Shown here: piece by piece, positions 1 to 6,619 of the stretch | Position numbering within the stretch: the stretch's first letter is position 1 | How the letters are laid out: each line of letters begins with the position of its first letter | Assembly (NCBI GenBank): GCA_905479665.1 | Contig: CAJQNM010000485.1 | Location: 1-12,270 of the forward strand | From: an uncultured Saprospiraceae bacterium | GTDB taxonomy: Bacteria > Bacteroidota > Bacteroidia > Chitinophagales > Saprospiraceae | Direction of reading: 5' to 3' | DNA: 12,270 bases | Made by a program: the position numbers and the translations under genes | Notes under the pieces: model-generated | The model's input: only the letters and a program-made list of their open reading frames with translations | What the model was told of the DNA's origin: nothing | The model's database searches: none

Positions 1-363
1 GAAATGAGGGAGATCGTATATCCCGGCCAAGTACTTTCCCAAAAGAGCACACTCTTTGAGCCATAGTGAGTGTAAAATTGTAATTTTTTTCTCAACGATA
101 AGCGACTTGGCCACTCTGATCGCCTTTTGCCAAATGTAGAATCGACTAGGAAAAGGCCGATTTGCACCTCCCAACGAAATTATTTCAGCACCAAACCAAG
201 AATAGCGCTTGGCTTCTTTTGGATAGTGAAGAGCCAGAACCGAAAATTTGACATTCGGCTTGTGCAATTTTATTCCATGCAAATAATTTTGAAAATAGGT
301 AAGACAAGTGGTGTCACTTTCATCAACGGCAAATCCCGGTGTAAGAAACAATATGTGCATCAT
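1..363 (-). CDS. Glycosyltransferase, GT4/GT-B-like, N-terminal part (3' end cut by window edge)
   Basis: Reading the minus strand from the ATG at 363, the frame stays open for exactly 121 codons to the window edge, so only the N-terminal third or so of the protein is visible. It opens with MMHILFLTPGF, the first beta strand and glycine-rich turn typical of GT-B glycosyltransferases of family 4. A Rossmann-like series follows, including KFSVLALHYP (about residues 39-48), FGAEIISLGG (57-66) and KKITILHSLW (92-101). The last stretch is the usual N-domain strand followed by 'HSLW', the position of 'H.HW/H.LW' in this family. Such enzymes move a sugar from a nucleotide-sugar donor to a lipid-linked or glycan acceptor at the cytoplasmic membrane face. 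The start could be either of two consecutive ATGs (363 or 360); no clear ribosome site precedes them. The donor-binding C-terminal domain is outside the window, so the sugar cannot be guessed. Confidence 0.75.
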   Translation of the reverse strand, partial: MMHILFLTPGFAVDESDTTCLTYFQNYLHGIKLHKPNVKFSVLALHYPKEAKRYSWFGAEIISLGGANRPFPSRFYIWQKAIRVAKSLIVEKKITILHSLWLKECALLGKYLAGIYDLPHF

Positions 364-654
364 CCAGGGAAGTTTGACGTGATACGAAAAGGCTCCGTCC
401 TGAAGGAGTTCCTGAAGAACTCGTTGCTCCGCAGCAGCAGAAAAAAAATGGGAACCATGAAAATCGCTTTCGTCGGATGCAATTTTAGTATTCTGTCAAT
501 CACTTGTATTTCTTTGTCTTCGATGTTAAATCTAAGCATCTGATGATGTGCCATCCTAGCTGCACGTACTCGTAAATCGGTCCTTGCCATTTCGCGCCCC
601 TATGAAGAACGAGTAAATTTACGATTATATCTATTTATCACTAGCAGAGGGTTC
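364..654 (-). other. Gene-poor stretch with a doubtful 76-codon ORF
   Basis: This gap lies between the sulfotransferase stop and the glycosyltransferase start. A 76-codon minus-strand ORF (ATG at 590, stop at 360-362) fills most of it, and its TGA overlaps the next gene's ATG as ATGA. I do not recognise the product. It has a basic N-terminus, one short hydrophobic run (AIFMVPIFFLLL) and no domain motif. In the neighbouring frame, the one used by the glycosyltransferase, the stretch from about 490 down to 364 is also open and reads like ordinary protein (for example EQRVLQELLQDGAFSY), but it has no start codon. The two frames meet near a run of eight A (441-448 on the plus strand). The stretch could be a small coupled gene, a frameshifted relic of an older gene, or non-coding. 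From about 600 to 654 the DNA turns AT-rich. Confidence 0.3.
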
Positions 655-1590
655 TTACATATAATTGAGAGCTCTCATCTCGTGCTTCAAGCTGTTCTCT
701 ACATGCAATTTACACTTCAAATCCAGTTTAGTTTTCCATTTATCTATCGACCCTACTGAAATCTCATTTCTTATGTTCTGATGATGCATTGCATCACTTA
801 CTCCCAAAAGCTCCATATTCCTATCTTTTCCCCTAATCAATGTTTCATCACATTGCAATCCCAACCAATCTACTAATTGGATTGTCATTTTTCCCGGATC
901 AACCACAAAGTCCTCATATTTTAAAAGCCAAATCTCATTAGGATATTTTCTATTGATTTCATTATACTTCCTTAAAGAATTTTTCCATCTCCATATCATA
1001 TGATCTATCCGTTTGATGTAGTAAGAGTAGTCTGCCTCTAAGAGTGAACTCATTACAGCCCTTGGGTCCCTTAAAAGAAATACTACTTTACTATTTTCAA
1101 ATTGTTTCTTCATAATATGCAAGTAGACCGTATTTGACGGCGTCTTATCACCCCATATAATATTGTTACTATGTTTATGAACCTTTGCATATTCAAAATA
1201 AATCGAATGAATTAGAAAATTAATATTTCTCTCTCCTAAGCTACATGCTTGTAATTTTGATTTCACTTTAATGACATCAAGACTCCACATTGATGGCTTA
1301 TCCAGCTCTTTAAATATCACGTCAAGTTTGGCTTCCCAGCTGGCAAGAGGATGCAAAAGCCAGTATTTTATGGCAAATGGTATTATACTATTCTCAGGTG
1401 GTATGAATATATTTTCATGATTATTCAATATACTAGAAATCAATGTACTTCCATTTCTTCCTGATCCCGCAATAAACAATGGTGGATGACAATTATTACC
1501 AATCGGTGTTATCAATGAAGACAAGAACTTATCATAGCTAGATGACAAGTATCTTGTCCTTTTATTAATAGCCCTTTCATTTATGTTCAT
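655..1590 (-). CDS. PAPS-dependent sulfotransferase (Sulfotransferase_3-like)
   Basis: This is a 311-residue cytosolic sulfotransferase, which would move sulfate from PAPS to a hydroxyl or amino group, most likely on a glycan or lipid given the adjacent glycosyltransferase. The 5'-phosphosulfate loop is visible as AGSGRNGSTL (41-50), right after the strand PPLFI. A GDKTP motif lies at 147-151. The 3'-phosphate-binding strand and loop is VVFLLRDPRAVMSS (169-182), with arginine and serine in the expected places. LLKYEDFVVDP further on matches the 'YEDL..DP' motif of the family. The length is normal and the C-terminus looks intact. Base composition is odd: sampled 60-base lines are mostly 22-28% GC, against 45-57% in neighbouring genes, so the gene was probably acquired separately. 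The gene has 275 bp of non-coding DNA upstream and may not belong to the operon before it. The acceptor cannot be told from sequence. Confidence 0.92.
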   Translation of the reverse strand: MNINERAINKRTRYLSSSYDKFLSSLITPIGNNCHPPLFIAGSGRNGSTLISSILNNHENIFIPPENSIIPFAIKYWLLHPLASWEAKLDVIFKELDKPSMWSLDVIKVKSKLQACSLGERNINFLIHSIYFEYAKVHKHSNNIIWGDKTPSNTVYLHIMKKQFENSKVVFLLRDPRAVMSSLLEADYSYYIKRIDHMIWRWKNSLRKYNEINRKYPNEIWLLKYEDFVVDPGKMTIQLVDWLGLQCDETLIRGKDRNMELLGVSDAMHHQNIRNEISVGSIDKWKTKLDLKCKLHVENSLKHEMRALNYM

Positions 1591-1865
1591 TTATTCATCG
1601 TGCTAAATATAGCCTCGGGACATCCAGACAGGTGGTCAATGGATTGATCATCTGTAAATGCACCTTGTCAAGAGCATTCTTGCAAGAGGCTGCCTGCGCT
1701 ACCAATACGAGCCTAACCATGATTTTTGCAATGTTTCTCCCGTAGTCGTACGGTCGCTCTCCAACCTCAGGCCGGGTACCGCGCTTCATGCCAACAGTCG
1801 TTTTCCTGCCAGCATGGCCAAGATGATAACAGTCAAAGATACCAGGGAGTCTTGTTGCCAGATTA
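1591..1865. other. Intergenic stretch, no supported gene
   Basis: This 275-bp stretch lies between the second radical SAM gene and the AT-rich sulfotransferase. Its GC content is near or above that of the cluster (63% in 1741-1800) and drops sharply toward 1600. A 97-codon minus-strand frame (1888 to 1595) crosses it and overlaps the end of the radical SAM gene, but its translation has no recognisable domain. A second frame gives a short hydrophobic peptide (ATG near 1866, SLVSLTVIILAMLAG) that stops after about 27 codons. The pattern would fit decayed coding DNA, but nothing proves it. I see no convincing terminator: the hairpin CCGTA-GTCG-TACGG (1740-1753) has no U-run. Confidence 0.4.
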
Positions 1866-3305
1866 TCATCGTTGAAGAGAGAGTACACTTGATTGATTTT
1901 TTGACAATCGCATCAGATTTCGAAATACAAGCGCTTTACTCTTTTTCTTTAAGGCTTCTTGTGTCATGCCATTTCCACTCACTACCGCCTGGTGCCACCG
2001 TACTTCATTGTCAACGTATTTCACTGCATGTTCATAATACTTAAGTGGATATGCTCGCTCAAAATCACGGTCGCGATCAGTGGTTTTCAGCCAGTCGAGA
2101 TCCTCCTTCTGCTTCATTTCGACTTCCTGATACAGTCCTGTTCCTTTGATGGGATACGCTATGGTAATGGTAAAATGATCGGGATTTGCATCCTTAAGAT
2201 ATTGTACCGTTTCCATGATATCTTCCTCGGTTTCACCCGGATATCCCAACATGATGAAGGTGCCTGCTTCTAGACCGTATTCTCGAGTGAGTCTTATTTT
2301 ATCGCGGACATCATTCACATCCACTCTCCTATCCATAAGATCAATCACTTTCTGACTGCCGCTTTCCGCCCCGATCCACACTCGAAAACACCCGGCCTCT
2401 TTAAGCCAGGTGATTACCTCTTCAGTCATCCTATCGGCACGTGAGATGCATTCAAAAGGTATGACGGCATCTGCCGCAATAACCGCATCACGAAATTCCT
2501 TCAGCCACTTATGACTTACCGTAAAGACATCGTCCACAAACCAAATGGTATCGGGAGCGTATGTCTCCTTAAGCATTCTAAATTCTGCAGCAACGAGTTC
2601 TGCACTGCGGCGGCGATAACTCTGCCCATATACTGCTGTACTACACCAACGACAAGTATAGGGGCAGCCTCGTTGAGTGCTGACTGTCATCGCACTGCTG
2701 CCATGCGCATTTTTCCAGGTGTCTAAATAGGGCTGCATGTCAATCTTCTTCCGGTTGGGAAAGGGCAAATCATCGATGGGTCGAATCCGAGCTCGCTCTC
2801 CTCCCTTCACCAACGTTCCATTCTTCTCTAGGAATGCAACTCCGTCTATGCCAGCAAGGTCCTCTTGCTTGCTTTGATATCTCCTGACCACTTCCAGCAT
2901 CGTCTGTTCTCCCTCGCCAAATATCGCTGCGTTTGCTCCCGTACTCAAGTATTCAAAGAGATTGTATCGCACATCAGGCCCTCCCAGAATGATCTTGGTA
3001 TGACTAAGCTCGCTACAGGATCGGACAAAGCGAATGATACTCAATACGTTGAGCTTGGTCATCAAATTGCAGTAAATCCCTACCACCAATGGACGAGCAA
3101 GCAAAAGATCTTTCCGCAGTAAGTCGGGTGTACTGAACGTGTTATCTAGGATAGAATTTTCGACTCCTTTTTCTTCCAAATAAGCTGAAACATACAGGAT
3201 ACCCAGAGGAGGGTATGGCTTTCTGATTTTCAGTTCTTTCTCATCCTCATTCATGAAGTATCCATGTGTGAGGATGACGCCAGGTTCAGAATTTTCTATA
3301 CTCAT
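1866..3305 (-). CDS. B12-binding-domain radical SAM enzyme (copy 1)
   Basis: This 479-residue protein has the class B (cobalamin-binding) radical SAM layout. Residues 1-170 form the B12-binding Rossmann domain, with PYPPLGILYVSAYL (30-43), ILGGP (106-110) and FGEGEQT (129-135). The radical SAM barrel follows. Its [4Fe-4S] cluster cysteines are in RGCPYTCRWC (C214, C218, C221, a CX3CX2C motif). WIGAESGSQ and a GYPGETEED motif then mark the SAM-binding half, and a helical C-terminal tail ends the protein. No DxHxxG lower-ligand motif is seen, as is usual in this class. Members methylate unactivated carbon or phosphorus or carry out rearrangements and cyclisations; the substrate here is unknown. 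The gene follows the methyltransferase by 59 bp, so it could be in the same operon or have its own promoter. It resembles the radical SAM protein at 4120-5571 along its whole length, apart from the C-terminus, and the two are probably paralogues. The short C-terminus looks natural. Confidence 0.94.
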   Translation of the reverse strand: MSIENSEPGVILTHGYFMNEDEKELKIRKPYPPLGILYVSAYLEEKGVENSILDNTFSTPDLLRKDLLLARPLVVGIYCNLMTKLNVLSIIRFVRSCSELSHTKIILGGPDVRYNLFEYLSTGANAAIFGEGEQTMLEVVRRYQSKQEDLAGIDGVAFLEKNGTLVKGGERARIRPIDDLPFPNRKKIDMQPYLDTWKNAHGSSAMTVSTQRGCPYTCRWCSTAVYGQSYRRRSAELVAAEFRMLKETYAPDTIWFVDDVFTVSHKWLKEFRDAVIAADAVIPFECISRADRMTEEVITWLKEAGCFRVWIGAESGSQKVIDLMDRRVDVNDVRDKIRLTREYGLEAGTFIMLGYPGETEEDIMETVQYLKDANPDHFTITIAYPIKGTGLYQEVEMKQKEDLDWLKTTDRDRDFERAYPLKYYEHAVKYVDNEVRWHQAVVSGNGMTQEALKKKSKALVFRNLMRLSKNQSSVLSLQR

Positions 3306-3323
3306 AAAATCAATCTAAAGTAC

Positions 3324-3356
3324 TAAGTATACGGGGCATCTCTACAACCTCCCAAA
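3324..3356 (-). promoter_or_regulatory. Weak candidate Bacteroidota-type promoter before radical SAM copy 1
   Basis: On the minus strand a TTTG (3353-3356) is followed after 21 nt by TATACTTA (3324-3331). This resembles the Bacteroidota pattern TTTG-N19..21-TANNTTTG, with two mismatches in the second box. Transcription would begin some 10-15 nt before the ATG at 3305. The match is imperfect and could be chance; the gene may simply be read from upstream. Confidence 0.2.
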
Positions 3357-3364
3357 AAGCTGGT

Positions 3365-4123
3365 TCACCGGCGCTCCAGGTGGATTAGATAGTGGTCTCC
3401 CCTACTACTGAGTCCAGAGAACAGTGATAAAATTCCATCAACCCTAATCAACAGTGCACGTAGAAAAGGTCTATGATTGAGAAATGACACAAAAAACGAA
3501 GGAATAAAACCAATCGGTTTACGTACAATTTTTCGAAAATCTGGCATCTGTTGTTCGACATCAGCAGGGTTGTGAAAATAGGTTTCAATCAGTTCTTCAC
3601 CCACACGAATCTGTATCGGGACCTGCGAATCACGAGCTATTCTTGGAGCCTTTTTCCAGATTCGATACCAACGATCAAATAGATTATACTTCGGCATTAT
3701 GACTAGAATTACTTTACCATTCTCTGTCAGATGATTGCGGGCAAATGCATTCAAATCTGCCAAGCCACTTTGGGAAATGCAATTGAGCCCCCCAAAATTT
3801 GAAAATATCAGGTCGAAACGTTTTCGCAAATCAAGATTGGCCAAATCTCTCAAATCCAGTAGTTGATAGTCTACATCATCACCGATCTTCGATCTAGCAA
3901 CTTCCAACATATCTGGCGATATATCCGTAATAAGAACATTGCAACCTTGCCGTGCCAAATGCTGTGCATCAGCGCCGGTACCGCCATTCAACTCAATTAC
4001 TTTCATGCCCGGTGCAATCTGGCGATTCAAGTAGCGCCAGACTCTTTTACGCTGTATTTTTCCGATGAAAGTTTTCGTAAAATCTGTGTCGTAAGTGCTT
4101 GCGACTGCATCAAAGCCACTCAT
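3365..4123 (-). CDS. Class I SAM-dependent methyltransferase
   Basis: This 252-residue protein has a Rossmann-fold methyltransferase core. It begins FDAVASTYD, the N-terminal motif common in Methyltransf_11/25-type enzymes. Motif I is VIELNGGTGADA (42-53), with the acidic residue and glycine loop that bind SAM. The acidic end of strand 2 follows (LITDISPDMLEVA), then FDLIFSNFGGLN around residue 105 and a strand (KVILVIMPK) after the core. The last 70 residues include a hydrophobic segment (IGFIPSFFVSFL) that could contact membrane or a lipid-like substrate. The ATG overlaps the stop of the upstream radical SAM gene by 4 bp (ATGA, 4120-4123), strong evidence for coupled translation and shared function. 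It would methylate an O, N or C position of an unknown small molecule, lipid or sugar. The family assignment is secure, the substrate is not. Confidence 0.92.
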   Translation of the reverse strand: MSGFDAVASTYDTDFTKTFIGKIQRKRVWRYLNRQIAPGMKVIELNGGTGADAQHLARQGCNVLITDISPDMLEVARSKIGDDVDYQLLDLRDLANLDLRKRFDLIFSNFGGLNCISQSGLADLNAFARNHLTENGKVILVIMPKYNLFDRWYRIWKKAPRIARDSQVPIQIRVGEELIETYFHNPADVEQQMPDFRKIVRKPIGFIPSFFVSFLNHRPFLRALLIRVDGILSLFSGLSSRGDHYLIHLERR

Positions 4124-5571
4124 GAAGATTTTGTTCGGACATAGAAATCTAGCAAGAAGTGACGATAAATTCCCATGGGCAAGTGATATACCATCCGCAA
4201 TATTTCTCGCACCTTCTCACGTGGTTTTGAGAAAATTTTACTCAATGCGAGAACACCTTTCTTAATCAGGTAACGGTGATGTACGTAGCGGTGCAGGTTC
4301 TTGTAAAAGACTGGAGGATAGGTGCTCTTGAACATGAGATCAAGATCGTCGGAATCTTCCCAGTTGGCCTTGCTATCCAACTGGGTTTTCACCATCTCAT
4401 AAAATTTGGTCCCCGGTAGAGGATAAGACACCGATATGCCAATATCATCCGGCATCAGGTCAAGGACCATACTGATTGTCTTTCGAACATCCACCATGGT
4501 CTCACCTAAATATCCAAACTGTAAGAAGAACGCAACCTTTACACCATGAGCTTTCAGCTTTTGGCTTGCCTCATAGATTTGCTGAACCTTCGTTCCCTTG
4601 TCCATCGCATCGAGGATCTCCTGGCTGCCACTCTCTGCTCCAACCCAAGCGGTATGCAATCCAGCATCAACCAGTGCCTTCAAATTGTTTTCCTTTAACA
4701 TCAGGTCCACCCTGGACTGTATCTTAAACTCAAAACGCAATTGCATTTCATGTTTTCGCTTTGCAAATTCCTGCACCCAACCCGGCTTTAATCCGAATAT
4801 ATCGTCGCACATCCAAAAATAATGAACTCCATATTCCTTGATGAGATATTTGATTTCGGCAAGGACATGTTCTGGAGATCTGGTATTATATCGATTGCCA
4901 TAAATGGGTTTTGCACACCAATTGCATTTGAAAGGGCAACCTCTCGTCGTAGCTATATTAAGTGAAAAATAGCCATGTGCATCCATCCATATTTTTCGAT
5001 AAGCATCTACATCGACAAGATCCCAGGCCGCCATAGGTAACTCATCGAGCTCATGTTTGACCTGTCTGGGTAGGTTTTTTACTACACTTCCTTGAAAAAC
5101 GTAGCTGATGCCTTTGACGTCTGGAAGCGGAGACTGGTCCTCCAGGGCCCTTACAAGTTCCAATAAAGTCTCTTCCCCTTCTCCGTGAATGACAAAATCC
5201 GCTCCTTGTGCATGGTACTCATCAAATTGATCCGTTGAGTCTGAACTGCTAACAATGGTATGAACACCCAGTTTCTTAGCACAAGCAAGGATCGCAAACA
5301 CAGCCTCCCTCATATTGGTCAGACACATCTTGGTCAGATAGTTAAAACCATCATCATAGATCACCAGAAAGTCTGGTTTTTGTTGCTGCAACTTGTGAAT
5401 CGATTCTGCCACATCCACCACCAAATTGTTATCTAGAAGATCGACTTGATATCCGTGCTGTCTCATCCAGGCTGCTGCGGTGATGGTGCCTAGTGGTGGG
5501 TAAGGCTGCCCCGTTGACCATTGCTTGGGATCATACCGGTAGAAGTACCCATTGGTGAATAGGACATTCAT
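4120..5571 (-). CDS. B12-binding-domain radical SAM enzyme (copy 2)
   Basis: This 483-residue class B radical SAM protein is collinear with the one at 1866-3305. The N-terminal domain has PYPPLGTITAAAWM (24-37) and IHGEGEETL (128-136). The cluster cysteines are in RGCPFKCNWC (C212, C216, C219). MCDDIFGLKPGW and WVGAESGSQEILDAMD match the corresponding blocks of the other copy. Where copy 1 has the GGP motif of the B12 domain, this protein reads VSSSDSTD (107-114), so the conserved glycine loop is altered. The C-terminal 60 residues are basic and hydrophobic (LPMGIYRHFLL) and may touch the membrane. The ATG overlaps the upstream nucleotidyltransferase stop by 4 bp (5568-5571), and its own stop overlaps the methyltransferase start. 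The likely role is radical methylation or rearrangement in the same pathway; the substrate is unknown. It is also possible that cobalamin binding has been lost. Confidence 0.94.
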   Translation of the reverse strand: MNVLFTNGYFYRYDPKQWSTGQPYPPLGTITAAAWMRQHGYQVDLLDNNLVVDVAESIHKLQQQKPDFLVIYDDGFNYLTKMCLTNMREAVFAILACAKKLGVHTIVSSSDSTDQFDEYHAQGADFVIHGEGEETLLELVRALEDQSPLPDVKGISYVFQGSVVKNLPRQVKHELDELPMAAWDLVDVDAYRKIWMDAHGYFSLNIATTRGCPFKCNWCAKPIYGNRYNTRSPEHVLAEIKYLIKEYGVHYFWMCDDIFGLKPGWVQEFAKRKHEMQLRFEFKIQSRVDLMLKENNLKALVDAGLHTAWVGAESGSQEILDAMDKGTKVQQIYEASQKLKAHGVKVAFFLQFGYLGETMVDVRKTISMVLDLMPDDIGISVSYPLPGTKFYEMVKTQLDSKANWEDSDDLDLMFKSTYPPVFYKNLHRYVHHRYLIKKGVLALSKIFSKPREKVREILRMVYHLPMGIYRHFLLDFYVRTKSS

Positions 5572-6506
5572 ACGTCGACAGTAGTTACGGCACTGATCTC
5601 CGAAGAAGCCAATCGTTCCTGGTGCAGATTAAGAATTTTACGGTGGTGATTCTTACTGTGAAATTTCGCTTGATTGGGGCTCGTACGAAACATCAATTCC
5701 CAATCGGGATGATCTTTAAATTGACGAAATTTGATGCGGTTCACCCATCCTATGGAGCGCCGGATAAATTGATCAAGTCTGCCTCCTATCCATCCAGAAA
5801 AAACGCTTTCAAATGACCGAATGACCAATCCTTTCGATCGACCCTGAACCGAGGAGTTTTCGCAGAGAAAAGGATGGTTTGGAAGGGTCTTTTTCACCCA
5901 CGGGTTTTGCTCAACCAGCGAATTCTTAAGATCAGCCTCGCTAACTGGGAGAAGTGAAGCAATTTCCACCGCAGTAAACATACTTTCCTCTGCTATCTTC
6001 ATTTCTCGATCAGAGAGAAAATAGTTCATACAGAAATACTCGGATTGCTTTCGCAATGCAATCTTCTTATACAGCTTGAGTAGTAGCATACTCATCCACA
6101 CCCGCCCATGCTTTGCAAGGATGAAGTAGTCGATATCACTCTGCTCATGCATGACATTTTTGGAGATAGATCCCGACAGAAAAACCGAAGTCACGAATGG
6201 AAAGCGCTCAATGAACTGGCCATTCTCATACGCAAGTGATAACATGTCTTGTGCTTTTTTCTCGGATGCCCTCCGTCGCGCAACCATTTGCTCCATGTTT
6301 CCAACGCCGTAGTATCCTTCCGAGACTTGCAGGAGGCCTGATTGACACATATCCTGCAATAACCCTGGTAATAGTTCTTGGTTTACTTCTTCTGGACAGT
6401 ACTGATAGATTTCACTGAGATTGAGTGGATGATCGAAAATATCGAAATATAGGATGGTGGATAAGATGGGACTTGTCACAACGTCTTCTGAGATTGAATC
6501 ATCCAT
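5568..6506 (-). CDS. Nucleotidyltransferase-fold protein with N-terminal winged-helix-like region
   Basis: This 312-residue protein contains a Pol-beta-type nucleotidyltransferase core. VFLSGSISKNV (108-118) gives the GS motif, and SDIDYFIL (123-130) gives the metal-binding D124 and D126. Residues 13-70 (LSTILYFDIFDHPLN and following helices) look like a small winged-helix domain. The C-terminal half has the TAVEIASLLPV block and basic helices. Enzymes of this fold transfer a nucleotide to protein, RNA, an antibiotic or a small molecule. Here, coupled by ATGA overlap to a radical SAM gene and downstream of a glycosyltransferase, it may activate or modify a pathway intermediate, but that is inference. 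The N-terminus resembles the 'FDIFDYPL' start I associate with similar proteins near glycan and radical SAM genes in Bacteroidota; this is recollection, not a search. There is 106 bp between it and the upstream gene. The third catalytic carboxylate is not assigned. Confidence 0.83.
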   Translation of the reverse strand: MDDSISEDVVTSPILSTILYFDIFDHPLNLSEIYQYCPEEVNQELLPGLLQDMCQSGLLQVSEGYYGVGNMEQMVARRRASEKKAQDMLSLAYENGQFIERFPFVTSVFLSGSISKNVMHEQSDIDYFILAKHGRVWMSMLLLKLYKKIALRKQSEYFCMNYFLSDREMKIAEESMFTAVEIASLLPVSEADLKNSLVEQNPWVKKTLPNHPFLCENSSVQGRSKGLVIRSFESVFSGWIGGRLDQFIRRSIGWVNRIKFRQFKDHPDWELMFRTSPNQAKFHSKNHHRKILNLHQERLASSEISAVTTVDV

Positions 6507-6596
6507 CTTCGTAAAGATAAGCGGAATATTTTTGCGGGTAGCACGCAGAAAGAGCTTCAGCCTAGATCACAGCCATTACGCAATTCAAGAGCTACA

Positions 6597-6619
6597 AGTG
6601 TCTCTCAAGAGACTACACT
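6597..6619 (-). other. Small hairpin at the end of the family 2 glycosyltransferase gene
   Basis: The sequence can fold as AGTG/CACT plus TCTC/GAGA around a four-base loop, with a three-base bulge that on the minus strand is the TAG stop codon of the glycosyltransferase. No U-run follows, so it is not a typical intrinsic terminator. It might mark an mRNA processing or attenuation point in the 106-bp gap before the nucleotidyltransferase gene, or be chance. Confidence 0.22.

Noticed and set aside
571..623. CGTAAAT / ATTTACG inverted repeat at the edge of the AT-rich block, as a mobile-element end
   Set aside because: Only seven bases, with no matching copy near 1600 and no transposase or target duplication seen.
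1604..1611. TATATTTA as a promoter -7 box for the sulfotransferase
   Set aside because: It lies about 13 bases before the start codon, leaving almost no leader, and the region is AT-rich enough for chance matches.
1740..1753. Hairpin CCGTA-GTCG-TACGG as a terminator
   Set aside because: Five-base stem with no U-run on either strand.
1595..1888. 97-codon minus-strand ORF
   Set aside because: It overlaps the end of the radical SAM gene, has no recognisable domain or signal, and its composition looks like chance translation; kept only as part of the intergenic description.
1866..1940. Frameshift at the C-terminus of radical SAM copy 1
   Set aside because: The alternative frames downstream do not resemble the C-terminus of copy 2 or any family tail, and all domains are complete before the stop.
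1658..2044. 128-codon plus-strand ORF
   Set aside because: Antisense shadow of the radical SAM gene and the adjacent gap; the translation has no domain features. The same holds for the other plus-strand ORFs, such as 127-543, 8385-8771, 9150-9500 and 9645-10001.
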